Assembly (NCBI GenBank): GCA_904373265.1
Contig: CAJFEE010000024.1
Coordinates: 1 to 40,623 of the forward strand
Direction: 5' to 3'
From: Candidatus Harrysmithiimonas galli
GTDB taxonomy: Bacteria; Bacillota; Bacilli; CAJFEE01
DNA: 40,623 bases
The notes under the pieces were generated by a model that was given only the letters and a program-made list of their open reading frames with translations, searched no databases and was not told where the DNA came from. Position numbers and translations under genes: made by a program. This document shows positions 34,202 through 40,623 of the stretch, piece after piece (the stretch's first letter is position 1; every line of letters starts with the position of its first letter).

Positions 34202-35025
34202 AACGGTTTTTAAATAATCGTAGAAAAAAAACACGATTTCTCGTTTATATATTGTCTGGAATTATCGCATGCATTTATTTGGGCGGAATGTTTGTTTCGG
34301 AATCGATGTACGAAGCCAATTTTCAGATAAAAAATACAGCGCCTTCCTTGAATCATCTGTTTGGAACTGATTTTCTTGGACGAGACATGCTTTTTCGCAC
34401 TTGGAAAGGACTGTGTACCAGCTTAACTGTTGGATTTTGTGCAGCGTGTATCAGTGCCTGTATCGCTTTAGTATTTGGCATAATAGCTGGATTATGGAAA
34501 ACCGCCGACCGAGTGATTTCATGGTTGACCGATTTGTTTCTTGCAATTCCACATCTAATCCTTGTGATTTTAATTTCCATTGCACTTGGAAAAGGAACCG
34601 TAGGCGTGTTGATTGGTGTCGCTTTTACACATTGGCCTTCACTAACAAGAATTATTCGAGCAGAAGTATTGTCGCTAAAACAGAGACCGTTTATTGAAAG
34701 TGCAGCGAAATTTGGACAATCCAAATGGAGTATTGGTAAAAAACATCTTATGCCACATGTATTACCACAATTTATCATTGGAACGCTTGTAATTTTTCCA
34801 CATGCGATTTTGCATGAATCTTCTATTACTTTTTTGGGCTTTGGCTTAGCACCTGAGCAACCAGCAATCGGTATTATCTTATCAGAATCACTCAAATATA
34901 TTACAAGTGGGTACTGGTGGCTTGCTCTTTTCCCAGGTACAATACTCATACTGATCATCCTTTTATTTGACACACTCGGGGAACAAATCTCCAAGCTACA
35001 AAATCCAAAGAAAGCGAGAGAATAA
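34198..35025 (+). CDS. ABC importer permease 2 (NikC/DppC family)
   Basis: A 275-residue permease with an N-terminal helix and five further spans. LFGTDFLGRDMLFRTWKGLC is the DppC/NikC entry motif; FIESAAKFGQSKWSIGKKHL is the ATPase-coupling loop, and HESSITFLGFGLAPEQPAIG is another strong family mark. I choose ATG 34198, which overlaps the previous stop and has GGAG nine bases upstream, rather than the longer reading from 34177. The last residues overlap nothing; the ATPase gene starts 3 bp later. Confidence 0.93.
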   Translation: MKRFLNNRRKKTRFLVYILSGIIACIYLGGMFVSESMYEANFQIKNTAPSLNHLFGTDFLGRDMLFRTWKGLCTSLTVGFCAACISACIALVFGIIAGLWKTADRVISWLTDLFLAIPHLILVILISIALGKGTVGVLIGVAFTHWPSLTRIIRAEVLSLKQRPFIESAAKFGQSKWSIGKKHLMPHVLPQFIIGTLVIFPHAILHESSITFLGFGLAPEQPAIGIILSESLKYITSGYWWLALFPGTILILIILLFDTLGEQISKLQNPKKARE

Positions 35026-35028
35026 ATC

Positions 35029-35799
35029 ATGAAAGAGCCCGTTTTTTCTGTGAAAAATTTCTCAGTCTCTTTCACAACCTATGAAAGCGGATTGAGACAA
35101 AAAGTAGTACAGGCCGTTCATAATTTAGAAACTGTCATAAACCATGGTGAAATTTTAGCCATTGCTGGTGCTTCTGGCTCTGGAAAAAGTTTACTGGCAC
35201 ATGCAATTTTTGGAATCTTACCAGGAAACGCTGTTATAAAAGGAGATATGTTTTTTCTTGGAGAACCACTGACAAAGCAAAAAATTTATGCTCTTCGCGG
35301 AAAACAAATGGCACTTATTCCACAGTCCGTTTCTTATTTGAATCCACTGATGAAAGTTGGAAAATCTGCTGGAGAAAAAGCGTGTGCTTTATTTAAACGA
35401 TATGGTCTAGATGAACAGGTGAAAAATCTATATCCACATGAGTTATCTGGTGGTATGGCGCGTCGTGTACTCATTGCTACAGCCGCCGCAACCCCTGCAA
35501 AGCTAATTGTTGCCGATGAACCAACTGCCGGTCTGAATGGAACACTTGCACATAAAATTATGAAGCACTTGCGTGAGCTTGCTCAAGAAAACCGTGCCAT
35601 CCTATTGATCACACATGATTTATATTTGGCAGCACAATATGCCGATATAATTACAGTGATTCGAGATGGAGAAACCATTGAAACAGTTCGTATTGAAGAT
35701 TTAAAATCTGGACAAGCCAAAAATGATTACACAAGAAAACTTTGGCGGGCGCTGCCAGAGAATCAATTTTTTTCATATGAAAAGGAGACCTTACAATGA
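35029..35799 (+). CDS. ABC importer ATPase 1 (NikD/DppD family)
   Basis: A 256-residue nucleotide-binding subunit: Walker A GASGSGKS, LIPQSVSYLNPLMKVG (Q-loop), signature ELSGGMARRVLIA, Walker B LIVADEPTAGLN, switch His in LLITHDL. Standard DppD proteins are about 330 residues and end in a Cys-rich iron-sulfur region; that tail is missing here, as in NikD-like subunits. The start lies 3 bp after the permease stop. It forms a heterodimer with the next ATPase, whose start overlaps its stop. Confidence 0.92.
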   Translation: MKEPVFSVKNFSVSFTTYESGLRQKVVQAVHNLETVINHGEILAIAGASGSGKSLLAHAIFGILPGNAVIKGDMFFLGEPLTKQKIYALRGKQMALIPQSVSYLNPLMKVGKSAGEKACALFKRYGLDEQVKNLYPHELSGGMARRVLIATAAATPAKLIVADEPTAGLNGTLAHKIMKHLRELAQENRAILLITHDLYLAAQYADIITVIRDGETIETVRIEDLKSGQAKNDYTRKLWRALPENQFFSYEKETLQ

Positions 35800-36422
35800 A
35801 TTCACTTATACTTCAAAAGGTCAGCTTTTCTTATGCAAAACATCAAATTTTACATGAGGCCTCTTTTTCGATCCAAAAAGGAATGTGCACAGCACTTTTG
35901 GGCCCAAGCGGGACAGGAAAAACAACCGTCGGACGGATTTTAGCAGGTTATGAAGTTCCAGATTGTGGCATGGTTCAAATGAATGAACAACCTTTGCCCA
36001 AAAAAGGATACTGCCCAGTGCAATTAATTGGTCAACATCCACAGTTGGCCTTTGATGAACGGATGAAAATGAAAAACAGCTTAAAAGAAGCCGGCATGCC
36101 ACCAGAAAATTACAAAAAACTACTGAAACAGATTGGCATTCCTTCATCCTGGCTAGATCGGTTTCCCATTGAACTTTCTGGTGGTGAATTGCAACGTTTG
36201 GCCATTTTTCGGGCATTGCATCCAAACACACAATATCTGATTGCTGATGAGTTGAGTGCCATGCTCGATGCCATAACACAGGCTGAATTATGGAGATTCC
36301 TTTTATCCATGGTCCAAACAAGAGAGCTTGGCATTTTGATGATCACACATAACTATGCACTCGCCGAAAAGACTTGTCAAAGAATTTTTCAATTAAAAAA
36401 TAAAAAAATTATTCCATTATGA
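35796..36422 (+). CDS. ABC importer ATPase 2 (NikE/DppF family), short
   Basis: At 208 residues this is shorter than usual for the family (about 260). Walker A GPSGTGKTT, signature ELSGGELQRLAIFRAL, Walker B YLIADELSAMLD (Leu instead of the common Pro after DE) and switch His in LMITHNYA are all present, so it should be active. The ATGA overlap with the previous gene and the AAAGGAG site support the start. It ends the operon. The missing C-terminal part is a regulatory or docking extension in larger relatives. Confidence 0.9.
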   Translation: MNSLILQKVSFSYAKHQILHEASFSIQKGMCTALLGPSGTGKTTVGRILAGYEVPDCGMVQMNEQPLPKKGYCPVQLIGQHPQLAFDERMKMKNSLKEAGMPPENYKKLLKQIGIPSSWLDRFPIELSGGELQRLAIFRALHPNTQYLIADELSAMLDAITQAELWRFLLSMVQTRELGILMITHNYALAEKTCQRIFQLKNKKIIPL

Positions 36423-37004
36423 GAAATCTGGCCTACATGCTTATGTGCCGCAAAATAACACAAGAATTTGACAAACAGCCATCCCTCTCTATTTCGTAAA
36501 ATCAAGCCGAATTGAAAAAGGAAATTCTACCTTTTCTTTAAAAATAATTCAATTCAATGAATTTATTTAAAAATAAAATATATAGTATATCTAGGACTGT
36601 TTGAATAAGAAAAAATCCTATATTATGTCAAGCACATTTGATATGTTTTCTTAACCCATGTAAAAGGAAATGTTACTGTCGCAATGCTTATTCTTTCTAT
36701 CTAGGATGCAAAGCTCCTAACAGCAAGACCCTGACAGATAATCTGACTTCTGGCGCAAAGTATCCAAGACTGTTCTTTTGTATGAAAGATGAAACGATAC
36801 TTGTGCAAGACTAAATCCCAGTACTACTTGGAAGAGTAGAATTTACTTTTTCATTTTTGAGCTGTAAAATAAAAGAGGAAATCAATAGAAAAATTCATAT
36901 CTGCCTAATATAATGAATTTAACAATAGAGCAATAAATCAAAAATTGGAATGAACGAAATAAAATGATTCAAAATTTAGAAAGTGAGGATTCTATAACAA
37001 TCAA
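36423..37004. other. Intergenic region behind the importer operon
   Basis: No gene supported. A nested inverted repeat (GAATTGAA at 36509, TTCAATTC at 36548, inner AAAAGG/CCTTTT) may serve as the operon terminator. Around 36700-36810 one plus frame stays open for about 45 codons (TLTDNLTSGAKYPRLFF) and may be a relic, unidentified. Confidence 0.35.
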
Positions 37005-37344
37005 TTGAGCCAGCAAAGAAAAACGATCAAAGTTTTTTCGACCAAAGACAATCCATTTAATAAAAATGGTAATTATAAACTGGAAAGCTTTGCCTTAAGT
37101 GAAGAAGGAGTCGCATATGTAAATTGGTTTGTTGAAAATATTGATATAGCTGATTACAAAAAAGAAATTACTGCATACTGCAATGAACAATATGATGCGA
37201 CTGAAGTATCAAATTACAGAGGATGACCTAGAGAATAACGTATCCATCTTTGCCATAGTCATCCATATCAGCAAGATCACACAAGCAGAAGATGGTTTGT
37301 TTACCCTAAAATATCCTTTTATGGATACTGCAAATATGACCTAA
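37005..37344 (+). pseudogene. Frameshifted gene of unknown family
   Basis: The first frame (37005-37226, TTG start without a good site) reads ALSEEGVAYVNWFVENIDIA and DYKKEITAYCNEQYDATEV; the next frame continues from about 37195 with ITEDDLENNVSIFAIVIHIS and stops at 37344. Both halves have coding-like amino acid composition, and the second seems to continue the first, so a single-base change near 37200 probably broke one small acidic protein of about 110 residues. I do not recognise it. Confidence 0.45.
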
Positions 37345-37482
37345 AACATGATATTTGTATCGAGAGGATTTGGGAGATTGTGTCCCAGGATTGGACGTTA
37401 TAACCGTTTCATGTGTTTTGTACAACATATTCTCGTTTATCAGGGAAGATACGCAGCCAGCCGCTCATCTCACTGATACAGC
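37345..37482 (+). pseudogene. Possible peptidase fragment
   Basis: One frame reads GDCVPGLDVITVSCVLYNIF, which faintly recalls the C-terminal PGLD...LYDIH segment of M20-family Xaa-His dipeptidases (PepD), where that region lies close to the end. The conserved His is replaced by Phe and the remainder is absent. Very tentative. Confidence 0.15.
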
Positions 37483-37518
37483 AAGCAGTAAGTTCAAAAA
37501 AAGATTTACTGCTTTTTT
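37483..37518 (+). terminator. Intrinsic terminator in the relic region
   Basis: AAGCAGTAA (37483-37491) pairs with TTACTGCTT (37506-37514), followed by six Ts. It has outlived the gene it once served. Confidence 0.6.
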
Positions 37519-37572
37519 ATGTCTTGAAATCACTCTCTTACCCACTGTTCCTTTAAACAGATGAAGTGGTAA

Positions 37573-37713
37573 AATGCTACCTCGTTTTTGTTGTTCATTT
37601 GGCAAATTCCTCTTTCCCAGCGTTATAATGAAGAAAGAAGCTATACATTTTTTGCTGAGCAAACCTTTAGTAATGTGACTATCAAACAAATGCTTGAAAT
37701 TATCAAATTGTAA
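37573..37713 (+). pseudogene. Unidentified gene remnant
   Basis: A 46-codon stop-to-stop frame ends in NEERSYTFFAEQTFSNVTIK and QMLEIIKL before a stop at 37713. It looks like the C terminus of a real protein, but the upstream part is interrupted by a stop at 37570. Family unknown. Confidence 0.3.
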
Positions 37714-37806
37714 ACAATGTCAAGTGCTACCATCTACCAACTATGCTGTAAAACCTAACTTATACGGACTGTATATCAGCTAAACAGCTCGTCTATCACT
37801 CTATGA

Positions 37807-37983
37807 AAAAAGAAAAAATACAGCTTTTCCCTTTTATCATTTAACACTATCATAAAAATCCATACAGCCGTTCTACCTCTGTATAAAAAGCTTGGATTCA
37901 CACAACTTGGCGTAATTCCAAACGGCTTTTTCATGCCAGGTGGAAGCTATACAAACATAATTTCATATTATTTTATATTCTAA
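37807..37983 (+). pseudogene. GNAT acetyltransferase, C-terminal remnant
   Basis: The frame ends PLYKKLGFTQLGVIPNGFFM and PGGSYTNIISYYFIF, the classic end of a GNAT N-acetyltransferase (YKKLGF, then IPNGF and a final beta strand). Nothing upstream is preserved in frame beyond a stop at 37804, and no acetyl-CoA loop (Q/RxxGxG/A) is present. A broken gene among several others between 36.5 and 38.1 kb. Confidence 0.55.
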
Positions 37984-38182
37984 TAACTTTAATTATAGAA
38001 AAATAGCTTTAACACTTTTGAAAGAATACATATACCAAATTACTTATTTCTTTACAAACACCAGTTGCTCTGACTTATTAAGTCAAAGATATTGTATGTT
38101 CATATTTCTTTTCTCCCTATTCCCTTTTATGTTCCCAAATGCCATAATCCAAACCGAAATATAGATTTATTCATTAGATAAT

Positions 38183-38218
38183 ATAAAAAGATGCTACCCC
38201 CAAATGAGGTAGCATCTT
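38183..38218 (-). terminator. Terminator of the small toxin-like gene
   Basis: AAGATGCTACC (38188-38198) and GGTAGCATCTT (38208-38218) form an 11-bp stem; on the minus strand TTTTTATATTATC follows. It ends a transcript coming from the 28-residue peptide gene about 90 bp upstream. Confidence 0.75.
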
Positions 38219-38224
38219 GCCTAT

Positions 38225-38322
38225 TGATATGATAATTGTTCGCTGCGGTTCAAAGACTTTATGTCTCCCGTCACCCTTGACCTCATTTTGCTTGATAAAC
38301 TGGGATTTATTTTTTCTTTTTT
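38225..38322 (+). ncRNA. Candidate antisense RNA (type I antitoxin)
   Basis: An extended -10 element (TG at 38225-38226, one base, TATGAT at 38228-38233) could start a plus-strand RNA near 38240. It would run through the complement of the peptide mRNA's 3' region, fold a hairpin AGACTTTATGTCT (about 38257-38270), and end at the T-rich tract 38310-38322 behind a weak ATAAA/TTTAT stem. This layout, a short RNA covering the 3' end of a small membrane-peptide mRNA, is that of type I antitoxins such as RatA. The -35 box is poor, and everything here is prediction. Confidence 0.35.
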
Positions 38323-38393
38323 GTTCCAAAATATATAGCTACCACAGTACATATGATGGCTGCTCCGATTGCTATCCATAAAGCTAAACTCAT
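38307..38393 (-). CDS. 28-residue hydrophobic peptide, type I toxin-like
   Basis: The peptide reads MSLALWIAIGAAIICTVV, then AIYFGTKKKK: a single membrane helix with a lysine tail, as in Fst/TxpA/BsrG-type toxins that insert into the membrane. AAGGGAG lies six bases before the ATG, an excellent ribosome binding site. The mRNA continues about 90 bases beyond the stop to a strong terminator, an unusually long and structured tail for so short a gene. Homologues of the known toxins differ in sequence, so this is called by form rather than by similarity. It might instead be a small regulatory membrane protein. Confidence 0.55.
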   Translation of the reverse strand: MSLALWIAIGAAIICTVVAIYFGTKKKK

Positions 38394-38617
38394 ATCTATC
38401 TCCCTTCCAAATTCCAATTTATCCAGTCAACTCCTGCTTTACATACACGCCCATTTCTTTAAGTGCATATGAATATTATTCAGTTGATTTAACCAGGAAC
38501 ACAAAATCGAATTGAGATTTTCTTTTACCTCAGACCGATTATCATTTCACTAACTTTAGACTGTACATCGAAATTTAGGTCTGATTCACAAAGTCAAAAT
38601 CTTGATGCATAACCGCT

Positions 38618-38983
38618 TTATTCAATCGTATAACCATTTAACTTTAAAACTTGAACCGCCTTTGTAAAATCTTCTTCTTTGGTCAAAATATAATCTGTAT
38701 TGTATGTAGACAAAGCAAAAATTCCAATTTGATTTTCTGCAAGCAAAGTCGAAATTTTGGATAAAATCCCGATTAACGAAAAATCTAAAATGCCTTGGAT
38801 ACGAAATGCCCGCCAGCCGTCCTGTCGAGCCAGCGTATACTTTGGAACAGCTTCTGTACAACAAACCAAAGAAATTTCTTCATCTGTTTTTCCGATAAAA
38901 AGAAATTCCTCTGAAGCATTCACTTGTGAAAAATCTGTAATTTGACAGATAGAAAAAGCTTGTGCAAGAATTTTGATTTTCAT
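38618..38983 (-). CDS. ACT-domain protein
   Basis: A 121-residue protein ending in an ACT domain (about 60-120): GILDFSLIGILSKISTLLAE followed by NQIGIFALSTYNTDYILTKE. The N-terminal half (ISLVCCTEAVPKYTLARQDG) matches the small ACT proteins of the DUF2241/CASTOR-like group. They bind amino acids and are thought to be regulatory. The ATG at 38983 follows AAAGGGGG; a longer reading from 39013 is not supported. It stands alone on the minus strand. Which amino acid it senses is unknown. Confidence 0.82.
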   Translation of the reverse strand: MKIKILAQAFSICQITDFSQVNASEEFLFIGKTDEEISLVCCTEAVPKYTLARQDGWRAFRIQGILDFSLIGILSKISTLLAENQIGIFALSTYNTDYILTKEEDFTKAVQVLKLNGYTIE

Positions 38984-39177
38984 ATAATCCCCCTTTGATA
39001 TCAAAATATACAATCTTACAAATCTATCACCAAAAAAAGGGCAATAGCCATAAATTTACAATATTCCTATCTTATTTTCTGTATATAACTTCTATAGCAA
39101 ATAAAAAAATCATATATCATATAAAAACAAGAAAAATCTATATGTTTTTTTATTTAACTATCAATCCAAATGAACAT

Positions 39178-39948
39178 TTATAGATATACAATCCATTCCT
39201 CTAAATCATCTGTACAATAAGTTGGCTGTCTGTCTTTCTTTGCCAAAACTTCACGGCTCGTTACACCCGTAAAGACACATAAAGTATCCATACCAAAATG
39301 AATACCTGCCATGATATCAGTTTGATAGTTATCTCCAATAAGCAAGGTTTCCTCACATTTCGTTCCAAGCACTTGTAAAGCCTGTTGCATAATTGGTGCT
39401 TCCGGTTTACCGATAAATTGCGGTTTAGCATTGATTGAAACTTGCAAAACCTTTGTTAAGGCGCCATTTCCGGGAATCAAACCATGTTCTGTTGGAATGG
39501 CCACATCTTGGTTCGTTGAAATCAGTTTAGCACCACTTTGAAGCGCCAAAGCACCCTTTACAAGTTTCTCATAGGTAAGCTGTCGATCTAACCCCATAAC
39601 AACATAATCAGGCTGAATATGTGTCAGAACCAGTCCCTTTTCCCGCAATGCCGTTTCTAATCCAGCCTCACCAATCATATACACTGCTGCATTGGGTTTC
39701 TCTTTTGCAATTACCTCTGCTGCTGCCATTGCTGAAGTAAACACATGTCGTGGTTCACAAAGAATTCCATACCCTTGAAGCTGCTTGGCAATTTCTTTTT
39801 GCGTTTTTGCTGCATTATTGGTTAAAAATAAATACGGAATTCCCTTTTGATATAATGCCTTCACAAATAAAATTGCACCGAAAATCCCTTCACCTCCCTT
39901 ATACATTGTCCCGTCTAAATCAATGAGATACCCTTTATATTTCTTCAA
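39178..39948 (-). CDS. HAD-superfamily phosphatase, NagD/YutF-like
   Basis: A 256-residue HAD-IIA hydrolase: motif I LIDLDGTMYKG (nucleophile Asp11, acid Asp13), motif II FLTNNAAKTQKE, Lys of motif III within QFIGKPEAPIMQQAL, and motif IV IGDNYQTDIMAGI. These enzymes dephosphorylate small phosphates such as glycerol phosphate or nucleotides. The start is a TTG (39948) with GAGGGTG eight bases before it, overlapping the end of the YutD gene region. In Bacillus, yutF and yutD are also close neighbours, which agrees with this order. Substrate not determinable. Confidence 0.92.
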   Translation of the reverse strand: MKKYKGYLIDLDGTMYKGGEGIFGAILFVKALYQKGIPYLFLTNNAAKTQKEIAKQLQGYGILCEPRHVFTSAMAAAEVIAKEKPNAAVYMIGEAGLETALREKGLVLTHIQPDYVVMGLDRQLTYEKLVKGALALQSGAKLISTNQDVAIPTEHGLIPGNGALTKVLQVSINAKPQFIGKPEAPIMQQALQVLGTKCEETLLIGDNYQTDIMAGIHFGMDTLCVFTGVTSREVLAKKDRQPTYCTDDLEEWIVYL

Positions 39949-39955
39949 ACAACTT

Positions 39956-40231
39956 TCACCCTCTAACCTTTTTAATTACAAAATATGCACAACCAAAGCT
40001 GCAATACTCATATAAATACTCCTCCAAACTGGAAATTCGTGTGTCAGCAGTCGCTTTTGGATGTTGATCCGCAAAAAAACCTTTCAACCGAAGCTGTTCA
40101 TAACTCCAATCTCCAACAATATAATCATATTTCGCCAAAATATCCGAATATCTTGCCACAAAGCTATCCATTTGAAACGCCTTGCGGTAATCTTTTACGA
40201 CTTCATAATTCATCCCTTGAAAAGTAATCAT
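39956..40231 (-). CDS. yutD: YutD family protein (DUF1027)
   Basis: A 91-residue protein with YDYIVGDWSYEQLRLKGFFA and SLEEYLYEYCSFGCAYFVIK, the conserved core and Cys-containing tail of YutD. The function is unknown. The ATG at 40231 has GGGAG eight bases before it. It lies 7 bp upstream of the YutF-like gene and is probably co-transcribed with it. Length matches the family. Confidence 0.87.
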   Translation of the reverse strand: MITFQGMNYEVVKDYRKAFQMDSFVARYSDILAKYDYIVGDWSYEQLRLKGFFADQHPKATADTRISSLEEYLYEYCSFGCAYFVIKKVRG

Positions 40232-40269
40232 TTATACCGCTCCCATTGCATATTTGTTTGATAGGCACT

Positions 40270-40275
40270 ATTATA
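40270..40275 (-). promoter_or_regulatory. Predicted -10 box of the yutD operon
   Basis: TATAAT on the minus strand lies about 39 bp before the yutD start. The best -35 candidate 17 bp upstream (TATTGG) is weak. Confidence 0.4.
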
Positions 40276-40349
40276 ACATGTTTAACATAAAACCAATAAT
40301 CAACCGCTAATTTCTATTTTATTGACGCAATAGATAAAATACACCTGCT

Positions 40350-40595
40350 CTACCTTGATAAAGACTTATGGACACACCTTGAAAGTAGCTTAAATACATG
40401 AACCATTTCATACCAGGTACGATTTGCTGCAAATAACACATTCACATCTGTTTGTGTTTTCCCCACATCCATGTCTGGCTTTAAATTTAAACTGGATAAA
40501 AAAGATTGATATACTTTGAGCTTGCTGCTAGAATTGGCAAATTGAACAGATAAAGTACAGCGTTCTTTATTGCTTGGCTTTGGCTTACCCTGCAT
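40350..40595 (-). CDS. Hypothetical 81-residue protein
   Basis: I do not recognise this protein. It is soluble, basic at the N terminus (QGKPKPSNKERCTLSVQFAN) and contains SSSKLKVYQSFLSSLNLKPD and VLFAANRTWYEMVHVFKLL. The ATG at 40595 has GGGTGG eight bases upstream, which supports a real start, but the frame is also open to the end of the window (40623), so it could be the end of a longer gene. It is 118 bp ahead of yutD in the same direction. Confidence 0.35.
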   Translation of the reverse strand: MQGKPKPSNKERCTLSVQFANSSSKLKVYQSFLSSLNLKPDMDVGKTQTDVNVLFAANRTWYEMVHVFKLLSRCVHKSLSR

Positions 40596-40623
40596 TTCCT
40601 TTTCCACCCTTTTTAAAAATTCA

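Noticed and set aside
34353-35075. A 240-codon frame opposite permease 2 of the importer
   Set aside because: Long only because the opposite strand of a coding region lacks stops; the plus-strand gene has clear motifs and an operon position.

Overview
The window is about 40.6 kb of AT-rich chromosomal DNA from what looks like an anaerobic or facultative low-GC Gram-positive (Bacillota). Reasons: strong AGGAGG-type ribosome binding sites, frequent TTG starts, lipobox lipoproteins, intrinsic U-tract terminators, a YutD/YutF pair, a VanRS-like two-component system and FtsX-type ABC exporters. A position in or near Erysipelotrichia/Bacilli is an inference; no rRNA or tRNA gene is present to fix it.

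Layout. 0.8-3.8 kb (minus strand): tatA-moaA-moeA-mobB, coupling molybdenum cofactor synthesis with a Tat translocase subunit. 4.2-4.7 kb: a decayed membrane-protein gene. 4.9-8.4 kb (plus): serC-serA-DUF1015, serine biosynthesis. 9.4-13.4 kb (plus): a CDF cation exporter, then an OmpR-type response regulator preceded by 11-bp tandem boxes, and a large multi-span histidine kinase. 14.1-17.1 kb (plus): an ABC importer of the TrpXYZ/COG2984 type, with the binding-protein gene behind its own terminator and promoter. 17.4-19.2 kb: a decayed mobile element bounded by 22-bp inverted repeats, carrying a CPBP-family membrane protease and the C-terminal remnant of a large serine recombinase.

19.8-30.3 kb is almost entirely on the minus strand and concerns the cell envelope: ECF sigma factor and putative anti-sigma factor, DUF4358 lipoprotein, MBOAT acyltransferase with DHHW partner, PAP2 phosphatase, an FtsX/MacB-like ABC exporter and an SGNH esterase. 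The sigma gene has a good ECF-type promoter in front of it, suggesting autoregulation. 30.8-36.4 kb (plus): DUF3842, CooT (nickel-binding) and a five-gene NikABCDE/Opp-type ABC importer; the importer is preceded by a strong terminator that leaves no room for a promoter behind it, so it looks like an attenuation-controlled operon. 36.4-38.1 kb is a graveyard of gene fragments. 38.2-38.4 kb holds a 28-residue membrane peptide gene with the layout of a type I toxin-antitoxin locus. 38.6-40.6 kb (minus): an ACT-domain protein, a NagD/YutF-like HAD phosphatase, YutD and a short unknown gene.

The two best candidates for something undescribed are the putative leader RNA before the nickel-type importer (31.44-31.60 kb) and the small toxin-like locus with a possible overlapping antisense RNA (38.18-38.39 kb). 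All function calls come from reading motifs and family resemblance; no database search was run.
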